Notes: generated by a model not told the origin, from the sequence alone. DNA of 64,000 nt from Elymus sibiricus (GCA_039707655.1 CM077665.1:442369531-442433530); one strand, 5' to 3'. Shown: positions 23,524 through 34,674, numbered from the stretch's first letter. Program-made: numbers and translations.

Positions 23524-24007
23524 ACGCCGGTCGTTTGAAGCTAAGTCGGTATTTTGAGTTACCGACGCGAATTCAATGTTCCATTTTGCACAGATGATCA
23601 AATTCGTCCTACGCCCCGCTTGTGTAAAGATGATCTACTTCGTCAAACTTCCCATGTAACGTATGTGTACTTGCATTTTTTGGTCACATGAAGACATGAA
23701 GTTAACATGCAAAAGCTTGATGAGTGACAATAGCTTTCTGCAACACATTAGATAAATTACATAGTAAAACAGACTGCCTATACCTAGGAATGTCAAGTAG
23801 TTCTTCACACACGGTACATAGTAAAACACACTTCACATACGTAGTTCTTCACACATATTACATACTAAAACATTGTCTGATAGAAAGGCTTACATTTGTC
23901 ATAGCTATATAGTGGTAGGCCAGATTGTCCATGCGGCGGCAGTAGGCTCTTCTTCACTCCCCGTCATTATCAACCCATTCCTCGGCATTACGCAGCGACT
24001 ACACCAG
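23524..24007. other. intergenic, short direct repeats
   Basis: No gene is seen. Around 23755-23870 a segment with GTAGTTCTTCACACA and TACATAGTAAAACA occurs about two and a half times. This is probably 3' flanking sequence of the two converging genes. Confidence 0.45.
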
Positions 24008-25597
24008 CTACAATGGGTGGTCGACTCTGTCATGCTCGCATGAGTTCTTTAGGAAGAATCCCAACGTTAGACTACCGTCAAGGCTGAACCGACAGACCGG
24101 AGGGAGGGGACCATGCCATCCGTTAGCACCCCGTCGAGCTGTGAAAACGCATCCTCGCTTGAGGTATGGTAGCCCGTTGCCATCTTGATCAGTAGGCGGT
24201 ATCTCCATCAGCAGGGAATAGCTTTCTCCTACAAAGAGAGAGTGTGAACCGAAGTCGATGTAGAGCTACCACTATGCTCCTACAAGATGTCCATCTAGTT
24301 CGTCGAACCGGAACACCTGGCAACTTATCGTCGGGTATGAACGCACGACTTGACCTTCATGGGCGACCCCCTGTTCCTGACCTGTCACACTGTCGACCGA
24401 GCGCACAAGATACATGTTGTTTGGGTGATCAACCGTGTATAGCACTAGGTTCCAAAATTTGGGCTGGGCAACTTGGTCCTGCATGGGCTGGGCCACCAGG
24501 CACGCGGGTGGAGCCAGCAATCTTGGTGTTTAAACTAACGAGATTTAGCAATCGTTCAAGACAAATGATAGAAAGACAATTAATTTAGATGATCTGGCTC
24601 TCACATATGTACAATAGGTAGAAGGATCCCACACGAAGCAAGTACCGCCGATGGTGACCGCGCAAATCCGGCCAGCTACGTAGACTACATCCTCATAGTG
24701 GTGCGGTGCCAAAGCAGCCGGACACATGAGTATCGACCCATCCCCACCACCATGATTGTAACCTATGTTCATGGAAATTGCGATGTCGAAGACCGCAATG
24801 ACCATGGCATCTGTGTAGCCGAATGTTCTTGTTGGCGGACGAGTGATGGCAACCTTCATTAGGTTTGCCCTTGCATGGTTGTACCAGAAATCTATTTCTG
24901 CCAGGAAGGCCCACTACCTCGAAACCTAGTACAGAAAACGGCGAAAGGTGTACGTTCCGACCAGTGTACACATTGTGCAGGTTCATATCGCCATGTACAT
25001 CGACGAAGGCGATCCAATCGCCGTTCGCTCCCATACAATACTACAATTTAAGCAATGGAAATAGGCGAATGAATTGGTTGTACGTTCCGACCAGTGTACA
25101 CATTGTGCAGGTTCATATCGCCATGTACATCGACGAAGGCGATCCAATCGTCGTTCGCTCCCATACAATACTACAATTTAAGCAATGAAAATAGGCGAAT
25201 GAACTGGTTGCCTGCGAATGCATCCTGAAATATGACGAGGGGGAAGATGAGTGCTGGGTGGTCGCATACCTGCGTGCTCCAAGGCTTCTCAGGAGGTGCT
25301 TGGTACAAGATCCTCGTCATAATGGTCAGCGAGTCCATCGACACCAGCAAGAGTGTGTGTCTAGGCTTCGGGGGGACCGACCATCCAGGACATGTCGCAC
25401 CCGAGGATGGCGGGCTTCTTCAGCACGTTCGCCACCTCCCGATTTAGTCGAGGCATGGCCCGGTGAAGGGAGCCGTGGGCTCCAGCAACTCGAATATGGT
25501 CCAGCGGGTCAACGCGATCCATCATATCCCACAGGGTGTCGTCCTGCATCGCCGACAAGCCTCACAGGGGTTCACCGTGGGGCTCCGGCGCGGCCAT
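24008..25597 (-). pseudogene. DUF295 / F-box-related pseudogene
   Basis: Read from ATG at 25597: MAAPEPHGEPL, a TGA, then LWDMMDRVDPLDHIRVAG and CDMSWMVG, resembling the F-box-like N-terminus of grass DUF295 proteins. Further on come DWIAFVDVHGDMNLHNVYTG (near 25020-24960), FEVVGLPG, then in another frame FGYTDAMVIAVFD, APHHYEDVVYVAGRICA and FVWDP, and finally LPYLKRGCVF and PPVCRFSLDG (24200-24080), the usual C-terminal DUF295 signatures. Several stops, at least one frame change near 24850 and a 130-bp tandem duplication in the middle destroy the frame. Family members are mostly uncharacterised; F-box ones would be SCF ubiquitin-ligase adaptors. Confidence 0.6.
24951..25210. repeat. 130-bp tandem duplication, two copies
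   Basis: Bases 24951-25080 and 25081-25210 are the same apart from three visible differences (C/T, G/A, T/C). The unit covers part of the DUF295-like coding sequence and its upstream AG, so the duplication repeats an exon border inside the pseudogene. Confidence 0.9.
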
Positions 25598-25853
25598 GGC
25601 TTAGGGACAAAGAGAAACCGGGAGAGGAAGGGATAGCACTGCGGTTGCTGTGTGGCATTGTGAGAGAGGAACTATGGGAGGGAGGAGAAGAAGAAGTGGT
25701 GCTGGCAATTGCCGTGTGGCGGTTCCACTGACTAGAACGTGGAGCAGTTTCCCTTGGAGATTGGGACGCAATGAACTCGATTGGACTGCCAGGCCAGTGC
25801 GGTTTCAAGTCTGCAATCAATTCAATTCTGGCTGGGTAGAGCCCGTTGCTTAG

Positions 25854-25990
25854 TGATACATCTCCAATGTATCAATAATTTATGAAGTATTCATGCGATA
25901 TTTGCCTATGTTTACAATACTTTTATATGGTTTTGATGCACTTTATATGATTTATTTAGAACTAACCCGCACTGACGTTGTTTTATTTAG
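25854..25990 (+). repeat. 5' end fragment of an LTR
   Basis: TGATACATCTCCAATGTATC followed by ATAATTTATGAAGTATTCATG matches the start of the element D LTR, but similarity is lost after about 130 bases. No other LTR end or primer site is nearby, so this is a relic. Confidence 0.55.
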
Positions 25991-26162
25991 AACTATGTCT
26001 CCAACGTAGAGGCCTGGTTTGCACTGCACGAGGGGGCTGGTGGGCGAAGTAACATTGCACTCCCTGTGAAGACGACCTGGCCCTGGCCGTGAACCTATTG
26101 ACTGCACGCGATCTAACCTAAACAATTAGCACTCTAACTACTGCGAACATTGTCATCATCTG

Positions 26163-26322
26163 CTGTAGCCTAAGATTGCAGTCAACGGTTACAATGGACT
26201 CCACCCCTTCTTCTTCTTGGTCGACACAGAACAGTGCATCTGAACGTTTGTGCCCTGCGTTCGACCGAGAAGAAGAAGGGGTGGAGTCCATTGTAACCGT
26301 TGACTGCGATCTCCGGCTACAG
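26163..26322. repeat. near-perfect 160-nt hairpin
   Basis: Arms 26163-26225 and 26259-26322 pair over about 63 bases with only a few mismatches. About 40 consecutive bases in the middle are perfect (including CAACGGTTACAATGGACTCC). The loop is 33 bases. No mobile-element end or target duplication was found at the borders. It could be a microRNA- or siRNA-type precursor or a foldback element. Confidence 0.85.
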
Positions 26323-26969
26323 TAGAATGGTGCCGTAGGTCACAGATGCTTTGTTCAGCTGAACGTCTAGTGTGACTGGCTCAACATCACGGCGAGGGAT
26401 CCGAACCTCCCATATCTCGGAATCGTGCCTACATACAAAGGTGGTGAAAGCACAAGAGCGCGGACCTATCATTCGACAATTAAAGCACTATATGGAGATG
26501 GGGTTGAAGGACAAAAGATTAGACGGCTCACCTGGATGGTGGCTTTGTATTGCTCCACTGCGTGCTTAATCCTGGTGCCAATCACGGTTGCTCAATGGTG
26601 ACGAATGGTGTGGCCGACTCGCTCGTACGTCCGTCCCCCATATGTGTGTGAGCAGCTAAGGTGTGTGCACCATGGACATTTAAGTTGGGCAGCGACATGC
26701 ATTTAATTTGAATGTCACACCAGCATGCAAGGCGTTTATCATACGGTTGTCGTCTGTATTTCAATTTTCGTTGCTTCAGAACAATGGCGCCACCCGCTTA
26801 GGCGCCATTCGAAAGAAAAGGCGCGAATGCGTGTGATAATCCCGCGCGGCGACAAGGTTTGCTCATGCTCATATACTAAAGGCGCGGCCGTGCCCTTGAC
26901 CAACGGCTTTGGTGGTCTGTCTCTAGTACAAGTTGTTACTATGTAGTTCCCCCATTGGTCCAAACTATC
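26323..26969. other. upstream region of the GRF-like gene
   Basis: No gene is supported; the 65-codon frame at 26372-26569 has no features. Near 26788-26890 there are GGCGCC and GGCGCG motifs, including an inverted pair (TTAGGCGCC..GGCGCGAA). A TATACTAAAG stretch lies at about 26873, roughly 100 bases before the ATG at 26970, and could be the core promoter. Confidence 0.35.
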
Positions 26970-27594
26970 ATGTCGTCATCGGAGGAGGTAGATTCGAGCA
27001 AAGAGGGTTGGAGCGCCAGCGACGCTGGCTCGTCCAACTACGATAGCGATATCCTTGGGGCATCTTCGGTGTTTCATGTGGCTAACAAAGACGAGGTGGC
27101 ACCGCTCGACACGCCGGACCCGTCCTTCCGTGGCATAGACATCCACACGGACTACATACGCGGATGTGGTTTGCCATCACGGCATCTGGTTGCTTGGGAA
27201 GGATCAAACACATCATGAAGGTTTCTAGGTTGCGATCACCTTCAAGTACATGTTTTCTAACTAACTACTCAAGTGTTTACAATCGTCTGAAACATGATTT
27301 CATGCTGACTGCCAGGAGGAACAGCGATGCGAGTCTGTGGCTTGGATTGATAGGCCATGGTCGGAGCGCCTGCAATCCGTGCTGAGGTCAATTGAGGATG
27401 AGTGGGATTATTTTGTGCGGAGGACTAACCGGCTTCACAGAGGAATTGACTTCCAAGAGGAGAAGCACCGGACCGAGAAGGCTGGCCTGATTCAATTAAT
27501 GCAACGAAGCGACCAAGATTTGTTGTTTCTAAAGTACCTGAGCCGATGCATGATGGTTGGACTAGTTCTTCTTTCCCTGTTAGCTTTTAGTTAG
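26970..27594 (+). pseudogene. GRF-zinc-finger-like gene with C-terminal membrane segment, one TGA
   Basis: Two exons fit exactly: exon 1, 26970-27245 (92 codons), donor CAA|GTACAT; exon 2, 27316-27594 (92 codons plus stop), acceptor CTGCCAG. Exon 1 encodes an acidic Ser-rich start (MSSSEEVDSSKEGW), then CGLPSRHLVAWEGSNT, an in-frame TGA at 27216-27218, and RFLGCDH. Exon 2 gives RCESVAWIDRPWSERLQ, a charged helix and a hydrophobic end (CMMVGLVLLSLLAF). The pattern CGLP..RRF.GC..C..V.WID is the plant GRF-type zinc finger followed by a tail anchor. The TGA falls where an Arg codon (CGA) is expected, so a single C-to-T change explains it. Such proteins bind nucleic acid in better-known relatives; the role here is unknown. 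Confidence 0.6.
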
Positions 27595-28132
27595 CTAGGC
27601 TTCCATGCGGTTATCAAGTTATAAGTAGGGTCTCGCTTTCTATTGTACGTGCAATCTATCAAATGCACTATTTGCATTGAATGATGTTAAGCAGATGGTT
27701 TGTAATAGCTTTCCAACCCCGTACTTGTCTTACATGTGATTGCCTCTTAGGATGTGGAGTGTTTTACAGGCTCTTGCATGTATCTAAATTCGGTGGACGT
27801 TTGTTTGCCGAGCTTATTGTCTTGGACAGTTGGTAAGGAGTATTGAGGTGTCTAACACTGCACAGGTACAAATGTTTAGTACAAATTGTTCACAACCATA
27901 CAAAGATACAAGCAGGAGCACAACGTGATTGCTGATACAAATATGATAGCTGATATCATTTCATCAGCATTATAAAGAGCATCATACAGCATAGCAACAA
28001 ACCTAGAGCAAGAACTAACTTCATGAGAAACAACATCTCTCCCGCTAACAGTAACAATGAATTCAGTTTTCTCAACACTGTACCATCATCCCCTCCATTG
28101 CTACCGATGCTGGTTAATGTGCGGGCTGCTTC
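27595..28132. other. intergenic between converging GRF-like genes
   Basis: No gene or repeat is seen. It should hold the 3' ends of the plus-strand gene ending at 27594 and the minus-strand gene ending at 28133. Confidence 0.5.
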
Positions 28133-28540
28133 TTACGCCGCTTTCTGTCGCTCGAGTTCTTCGCTTTTAGCTCTAGCGTACGCAAGTGCATCGGCATCAG
28201 CTGCACCTACAAGGTATCTGTGCTGAATCAAATACTCCATGTACTGCAGCTCCCGATGCCCAAAATTACATCCACTTACCTGATGTTGGGGAAATAGGCA
28301 CCCACATGAAGAAAATTAGTAAGGCCACGCAGCAGGATGCGTAACCAAAATCTGAATGGATCAACGACAAGAGCTTACTCCGTCCCTATGGCACTTGTAG
28401 AACACCCACCCGTCATGACCATCCCTCCTTGAGACGTACACCACAATCTGGCTACGACACTTGGGCCAGTGCACAAGGGGATGTAGGTAAATTGGGGAAA
28501 CACATCGGTGATCGGATACAGAAGAATTGGCTACGGACAT
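28133..28540 (-). CDS. small GRF-zinc-finger-like protein, two exons, uninterrupted
   Basis: Exon 1, 28540-28379 (54 codons from MSVANSSVS), donor GGA|GTAAGC; intron 28378-28280 ending in ATCAG; exon 2, 28279-28133 (48 codons plus TAA). Phase is kept and no stop interrupts the 102 residues. The middle reads WPKCRSQIVVYVSRRDGHDG, then WVFYKCHRDG joined to VSGCNFGHREL, and the end is a helix (YMEYLIQHRYLVG, RAKSEELERQKAA). This is the plant GRF-like finger with a C-terminal helix. The usual first Cys (CPKC) is Trp here, so zinc binding may be lost. An earlier Met is possible because the frame stays open to 28762. Expression is unknown. Confidence 0.6.
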
Positions 28541-28950
28541 TGCGAGAAGAGATTTTGTGGCCCGAACGGGGCACGAGGCGGCGTCTATGTATTTTGGATC
28601 TGGGTTGTGAGGAGAGGGCTTAGATGCAGGAATACTAGATACAGGGGACCGGCAAAATATAATATGCTTTATGAGATATACCAACCATCTAGGCATGGAG
28701 CGTAGTCCGAACATAACGTGTGGAACATGGCTATCAGATACTGATGCGACTGAATGAGGCAACGCTTGTCATCTCGGCGTGCATCATTCGGGACACGCCG
28801 GGTCGAGATGCATGTCAGGGTCCACTTGAGTCGCCCATTCAGTTGGCGCGGGTGTTTCTGAATATTTTGGCCTACCGTCGAGGACGGAATTGCGCCATTT
28901 GCCTTCGTGCGTTAGGGGCGACGCCCTTGATCCCACCTATATGACCACAT
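28541..28950. other. upstream of the GRF-like gene, nothing resolved
   Basis: The minus-strand frame continues open from the GRF gene to 28762 but shows no recognisable domain. No promoter motif stands out. Confidence 0.35.
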
Positions 28951-29508
28951 GGATGCATCCAGAGGCCTGAACAGGGTCAATACTATCTTAGCCTGCCACC
29001 ACGGCAGCTCAGTGGCGTCGCCGGCATCCAGCATGGACAACGTCGTAGAGGGACCTGTTCGGCAGGAGGGGAATGTTGATGCCGGCGCATTCGCTTAGCT
29101 TCCCCAGGACATGACCGCCGGCAAGGAAACGTTTTTCTACTGTTCTACATCAGGCTGTGTGAGGAACCCCGTCAGGAGCATGCCCGTGTCTTCAATGGAT
29201 GCACGGCAATTGACGAGGAGCGACTTGTTGAAAACATTAGCTGGTTGAAGTTCTTTGAATAGGAGAGTTGTGTGCATGCATTGCAGGCGGTCGGTAATGA
29301 ATGCCTGTAGGTTGCGTGTGCGCACGTGAACTTCATGGAGACTCTTGCAAGCTTGGACACAGAAACTGATGCGAATGCCCATGTTATACGGCTCACCAGG
29401 GACCGCGTTCGTTGTGCAAGGGAACACCTCGCTGGTGTGGAAGCTCAATCAGAGGCAGGTCGCAGGATGCTCAAGCCGGGAGCTGCTTCTCATGAGGAAA
29501 TGATGTAA
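28951..29508 (+). pseudogene. unrecognised helical-protein gene remnant
   Basis: A first frame starts MDASRGLNRVNT near 28951 and reaches a TAG near 29096. From about 29125 the coding signal lies in another frame: RLCEEPRQEHARVFNG, ERLVENISWLKFFE, TAG, CVHALQAVGNECL, TAG, then FMETLASLDTETDANAH, REHLAGVEAQSEAGRRMLK and a stop at 29506-29508. It is Glu/Ala/Leu-rich and likely helical. Two TAGs and one frame change mark it as dead. I do not know the family. It has the same strand as the B3-like gene 425 bases downstream. Confidence 0.45.
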
Positions 29509-29932
29509 TCAGTTATCGAAATGTTTAGTTATCTAGTTGTGTATCTTTGCTCGAAAAAAGTTATGTCATGTATCTTTTGGTATGGTTGTAAGGTTGTATT
29601 TCTGTGATGCTCTAACACATGTAGTTAGTTTTAAGTTGCATGTCTTAATCCCATGGGAAACGTGCATACCGCATCGGAACGCAGCAGCGGTCGAATGCTC
29701 TGAGTTATTGACCTTGAAGGTCTATGACGATTAATAGGGGAACATAAACATAACCCCCGCAAGTCCACAACCACCGCAACCAACCAACCCTCTACATCAC
29801 CGCCATCTTTTTGTTATTCTCTACATCTCCAAAAACCTGGTTGCCGTCAACTCTTGTTCTCAGTCCGGCGAGGTGGGCCGTGAAAGGGCCGTAGTACGGA
29901 GCAGCGGCCACTCAGTTGAGCGCATCTTGTTC
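29509..29932. other. probable 5' flank of the B3-like gene
   Basis: No coding gene is supported. A CA-rich leader-like stretch (CCACAACCACCGCAACCAACC) lies near 29765-29790, about 140 bases before the first ATG of the B3-like gene. Confidence 0.35.
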
Positions 29933-30081
29933 ATGGAAACAATCTGTGAGCACAAGCTGGAGTATGGATCCGATGTTGCTGTGCTTCCAACATCCCAGAA
30001 GCCTGCCACCGGTAAGACCATCGACGAGACTGGAAGTAGCATGGCTCCAGCCGCGGTAAGTATTACGGAGGAGCCGGTGCA

Positions 30082-31662
30082 TGACGTGGCTTGAGACTGC
30101 GTCGGTACTTCCCCAAAGAGGAACGGATGATGCAGCACAGCGACGGTAAGTATTTCCCTCAGTTATGAAACCAAGGTTATCGAACCAATAGGAGGATCAC
30201 CACCACCCAATAAGCAGCACCTGCACACAAACAACAAATACTTGCAACCCGACACGAAAGAGAGGTTGTCAATCTCTCTACGGTAAAAAGATAGATTAGG
30301 TAGTGATAGATAGGAGAGATAGATCTCTCAAGAACACAAAATAGAAAAGGCAAATAAAATATGCAGCAATATGTTTTTTGGATTTTTGGTTTTGTAGATC
30401 TGAAAACAAAGATGCAAAAAGATAGATCTGAAAGCAATATGTTGGAAAAGTAGACCAGGGGGCCGTAGGGTTCACTAGTGGCTTCTCTCTTGAGTATAGC
30501 GCACGGTGGGTGAACAAATTACTGTTGGGCAATTGATAGAAAATTGAATAGTCTTGATGATATCCAAGGCGATGATCATTATATAGGCATCACGTCCAAG
30601 ATAGGTAGACCGACTCCTGCCTGCATCTACCTCTATTACTCCACACATCGACCGCTATCCAGCATGCATCTAGTGTATTAAGTTTATGGAAAAATGGAGT
30701 AATGCAATAAGAACGATGACATTATGTAGACAAGATCTATTCATGTAGGAATATACCCCATCTTGTTATCCTTAATAGCAACGATACATGCGTGTCTTGC
30801 TGCCCCTTCTGTCACTGGGAAAGAACACCGCAAGATCGAACCCATCACAAAGCACCTCTTCCCATGGCAAGAAAAATCGATCTAGTCGGCCTAACTAAAC
30901 CAAAGATTCGAAGAAGAAATACGATGCTATAAGCAATCATACATATAAGAGATCAAAGAAGACTCAAATAATATTCATGGATAGAAACTGATCATGAACT
31001 CAAAATTCATCGGATCCCAACAAACACACCGCAAAAGTTTACATCATATAGATCCCCAAGAGACCATTGTATTGAGAATCATAAGAGAGAGAGAGAAGAA
31101 GCCATCTAGCTGCTGCCTACGGACCCGTAGGTCTATGGTGGACTACTCACGCATCATCGGAGAGGCACCTATGAAGAAGATGAACCCTTCCGTGATGGTG
31201 TTTAGATTGGATCTCGCGGTTTTGGAACTTGCGGCGACTGGAATTGTGTTTCGTCGACTCCCCTAGGGTTTTTGGAATATTTGGGAATTTATAGGCATCA
31301 GAGGCGGTGGAGAGGGGTCCCGAGGAGGGCACAACCCATCAGGGCGCGCCGTGGCCCCCCTGGCGCGCCCTGGTGGGTTGTGGTCTCCTCGGCCCACTTC
31401 TCCGGTACTTCTTTGGCCCACTGTGTGTGTTTTGGTCCAAAAAAATCGCCAAAAAGTTTCGTCGCGATTGGACTCCGTTTGGTACTGATTTTCTGCGAAG
31501 TAAAAAACAAGCAAAAACAGCAACTGACACTTTGGCACTATGTCAATAGGTTAGTCCCAAAAAATGATATTAAGTTGTTATAAAATGATTGTAAAACATC
31601 CAAGAATGATAATATAACAACATGGAACAAGCACAAACTATAGATACGTTGGAGACGTATCA
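30082..31662 (-). repeat. 3' LTR of element C
   Basis: On the minus strand it starts TGATACGTCTCCAACG at 31662, preceded by a purine-rich tract (AAGCTTGGGGATGC). It ends at 30082; TGACGTGGC read on the plus strand is the complement of its CA end. The sequence resembles Sabrina-type LTRs of wheat. It contains a strong GC-rich inverted repeat at about 31327-31382. Confidence 0.8.
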
Positions 31663-34003
31663 GCATCCCCAAGCTTAATTCCTAGTCGTCCTCGAGTAGC
31701 TAAATGATAAAAACAGAATTTTTGATGTGGAATGCTGCCTAACATGTTCATCATATTCTTTTCTTTTGTATAGCATGGACATTTGGACTTATAGATGATT
31801 CAAAGCAATAGTCTAGTTTTAACATAATGACTTCAATACAAAAGCATGCCAACAAGCAACAAAGTCTTTCAAAATATCAACACTAAAGAAAGTTATCCCT
31901 AGCCCATCATGCTCAATCATTGATCCATTCATGAGACACACTCAAATATTAGCTATACCCAATGCTCAAGTACGATCATAGTGCCCCCTAGTTGGTGCTT
32001 ATAAGAGAAGATGGAGACTCAAAGTAAAATAAAAAGTGCATAAAGTAAATAGAAAGGCCCTTCGCAGAGGGAAGTAGGGATTTGTAGAGGTGCCAGGGCT
32101 CAAAGTTTTAAATTGAGAGAGAAAAATATTTTGGGTGGCATGCTTTTCCTGTCAACGAAAACGACAAAGTAGCTCACAATACTTTCGATGCTAGATATAT
32201 CATAGGCGGTTCCCAAACAGAAAATAAAGTTTATTCCTTTTTCCACCAAACTTTCACTTTCCATGGTGGGCTGTATCCACGGTTGCCTTCCATACCAACA
32301 TATTCCAAGGAATTTATTATTTGACAACATAAAGTAAATATTTTTTTCTTTTTCATTTCGGGAATGGGCATCCCTATTACCGCCGCACTCTCGTGCAATG
32401 ACAAGTGAATAAACACTCATCTTGAGAATAACACATCTAGCATGGAAAAATATTGGACACTCCCCGCCGTTTCATGAGCGGTACGAGCACGCAAAAGAGA
32501 AAATTTATTTTGAAAATTTAGAGATGGCACATACAAATTTGTTTGGAACGGCATGGAAATACCGCATATAGGTAGGTATGGTGGACTCATAAGGCAAAAC
32601 TTGGTTTAAGGATTTTGGACGCACAAGTAGTATTTCTACTTAGTACAAATGGAGGCTAGCAAATAGATTGGGAAGCAACCAAACCAAGAAACGAAAATTC
32701 ACATAAGTGAGCATTGAGCATAACTAACACCAAATAATGCACCACAAGTAGGATGTAATTTCATTGCATAACTATTGAATTTTGTACTTGCATAGGGAAT
32801 CACAAACCTTAACACCAATATTCCTACTCAATCATAATTACTCACTAACATGACTCACATATTACTATCATCATGTTTCAAAACTATTACAAGGAATCAA
32901 GTTTAATTTGCCCAATGATCTTCATGAAAGTTTTTATTATATCCTCCTTGGATATCTATCACTTTGGGACTAGTTTCATATATTGTCATTGCTTTTTGAC
33001 AAGCTCAAACAAATTTAAGTGAAGCACATGAGCATAAAGATTTCATCTCTCAAAAAGGTATAAGTGAAGCATAGAGAGCAATTCTAACAAATCATAGCAT
33101 AATTTTGGCTGTCCCAAGTAGGTGTGTACAGCAAGGATACAAAGGAAAAATAAACAAGGAAAGCAAGCAAAGATACAAGACGCTCCAAGAAAAACTCATG
33201 AGATGTGACGAATAAAAATATAGCTCCAAGTAAAATACCGATGGTTGTTAGAAGAAAGAGGGGATGCCACTCGGGGGCATCCTCAAGCTTAGTTGCTTAT
33301 TACTCTTTGGATATATATTGGGGGTGCGGTAGCATCCCCAAGCTTAGGCTTTTATCACTCCTTATTCCTTCATCCATCGTGATCTCACCCAAAACTTGAA
33401 AACTTCAATCACACAAAACTCAACAAAATCTTCGTGAGATCCGTTAGTATAATAAAGCAAATCACTACTTTAGGTGCTGTTGCAAACCCATTCATATTTT
33501 ATGATTGCATTATACCTACTGTATTTTAACTTTACCATGGCTCATACCCTTCAATATGACCCATAGATTCATCAAAACAAGCACACAATGCAACGAAAAC
33601 AGAATCTGTCTTAAACAGAACAGTCTGTAGTAATCTGTACTCTACCAATACTTATGTAACTCTAAGAAATTGTGAAAACTTAGGACAACGTAAGTAAATT
33701 GTATAGAAACACTATGTTAAAATTTCAGCTCAATATCACGTTCCAGCAAAAAATGAAAATTCATATACTGGACGCAAAGTTTCTGTTTCAGATTCAGCAT
33801 CGCTTCTACTCATCCTATGAATCATCCTAAAGGCTTTACTTGGCACAAACACTAAATAAACCATAAAAACACAATCATATCAGAGGCATAATTGTGTCAA
33901 CACTCAAAAACATAAAGGAAAAAGCAAAAAAATATTTATTCATTGGGTTGCCTCCCAACAAGCGCTATCGTTTAACGCCCCTAGCTAGGCATAACGCATA
34001 GAT
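31663..34003 (-). other. 3' non-coding region of element C
   Basis: No conserved protein is seen. Near 33264-33344 are two polypurine-like motifs (CCTCAAGCTTAG and CATCCCCAAGCTTAG on the plus strand). Similar paired motifs occur in element D. Short frames such as 32100-32420 are not supported. Confidence 0.6.
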
Positions 34004-34522
34004 TCAAGAATTGTCATCCTTGGTTTTGGATCCATAGGATGTCCTCATGATTGATTCATATGGTGGCTTAATTATTGTTCTAGGGAAGTGTTCCATACCC
34101 TTTCTCAAGGGAAACTGAAAACGAATATTGCCTTCTTTCATATCAATCACGGCACCTATAGTGCGTAAAAAAGGTCTACTAAGTATAATGGGACAAGACG
34201 GATTGCAATCAATATCAAGCACAATAAAATCAATAGGCACATAGTTCCTATTTGCAAGAATAAGAACATTATTAATTCTTCCCAAAGGCTTTTTAATAGT
34301 AGAATCCGCCAAGTGCAAATTAAGAGAGCATTCTTCAATATTGATAAGACCAAGCACATCACATAGAGATTTCGGAATCATGAAAACACTAGCACCCAAA
34401 TCACACAATTTTCTGGTACTTCTTTGGCCCACTGGGTGTCTTCTGGTCCAGAAAAAATCTCCAAAAAGTTTCGTCGCGATTGGACTCCGTTTGGTACTAA
34501 TTTTCTGCGAAGAAAAAAACAA
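34004..34522 (-). pseudogene. chimeric frame: LTR sequence fused to Athila protease
   Basis: The 172-codon frame starts inside the LTR remnant and crosses the deletion point near 34411. It then encodes an Athila-type retropepsin: LCDLGASVFMIP (active-site region), VLILANRNYVP, FIVLDIDCNPSCPIILSRPF (conserved second half) and IGAVIDMKEG. The first 38 or so residues are LTR-derived and meaningless. No RT follows. The deletion removed the rest of the 5' LTR, primer site and gag in one step. Confidence 0.7.
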
Positions 34523-34674
34523 GCAAAAACAGCAACTGGCACTTTGGCACTATGTCAATAGGTTAGTCCCAAAAATTGATATAAAATTGTTATAAAATGA
34601 TTGTAAAACATCCAAGAATGATAATATAACAGCATGGAACAAGCAAAAATTATAGATACGTTGGAGACGTATCA
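34412..34674 (-). repeat. 5' LTR remnant of element C
   Basis: About 263 bases match the start of the 3' LTR of C (TGATACGTTGG-type end at 34674 down to GGTACTTCTTTGGCCC near 34415) before joining protease sequence directly. The TSD GTGCA follows at 34675. Confidence 0.85.

Larger units (their letters stand above)
30082..34674 (-). mobile_element. truncated Athila-type element C
   Basis: Target duplication GTGCA at 30077-30081 and 34675-34679. On the minus strand: a 5' LTR remnant (34674-34412), a protease fragment, a long non-coding 3' region and a complete 3' LTR (31662-30082). Primer site, gag, RT, RNase H and integrase are gone. The internal part carries the conserved GTTGGGAGGCAACCCAATG-type segment (about 33940-33960) and the CCCTTCGCAGAGGG motif (about 32057). 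It lies in an intron of the B3-like gene, in the opposite direction. Confidence 0.85.
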
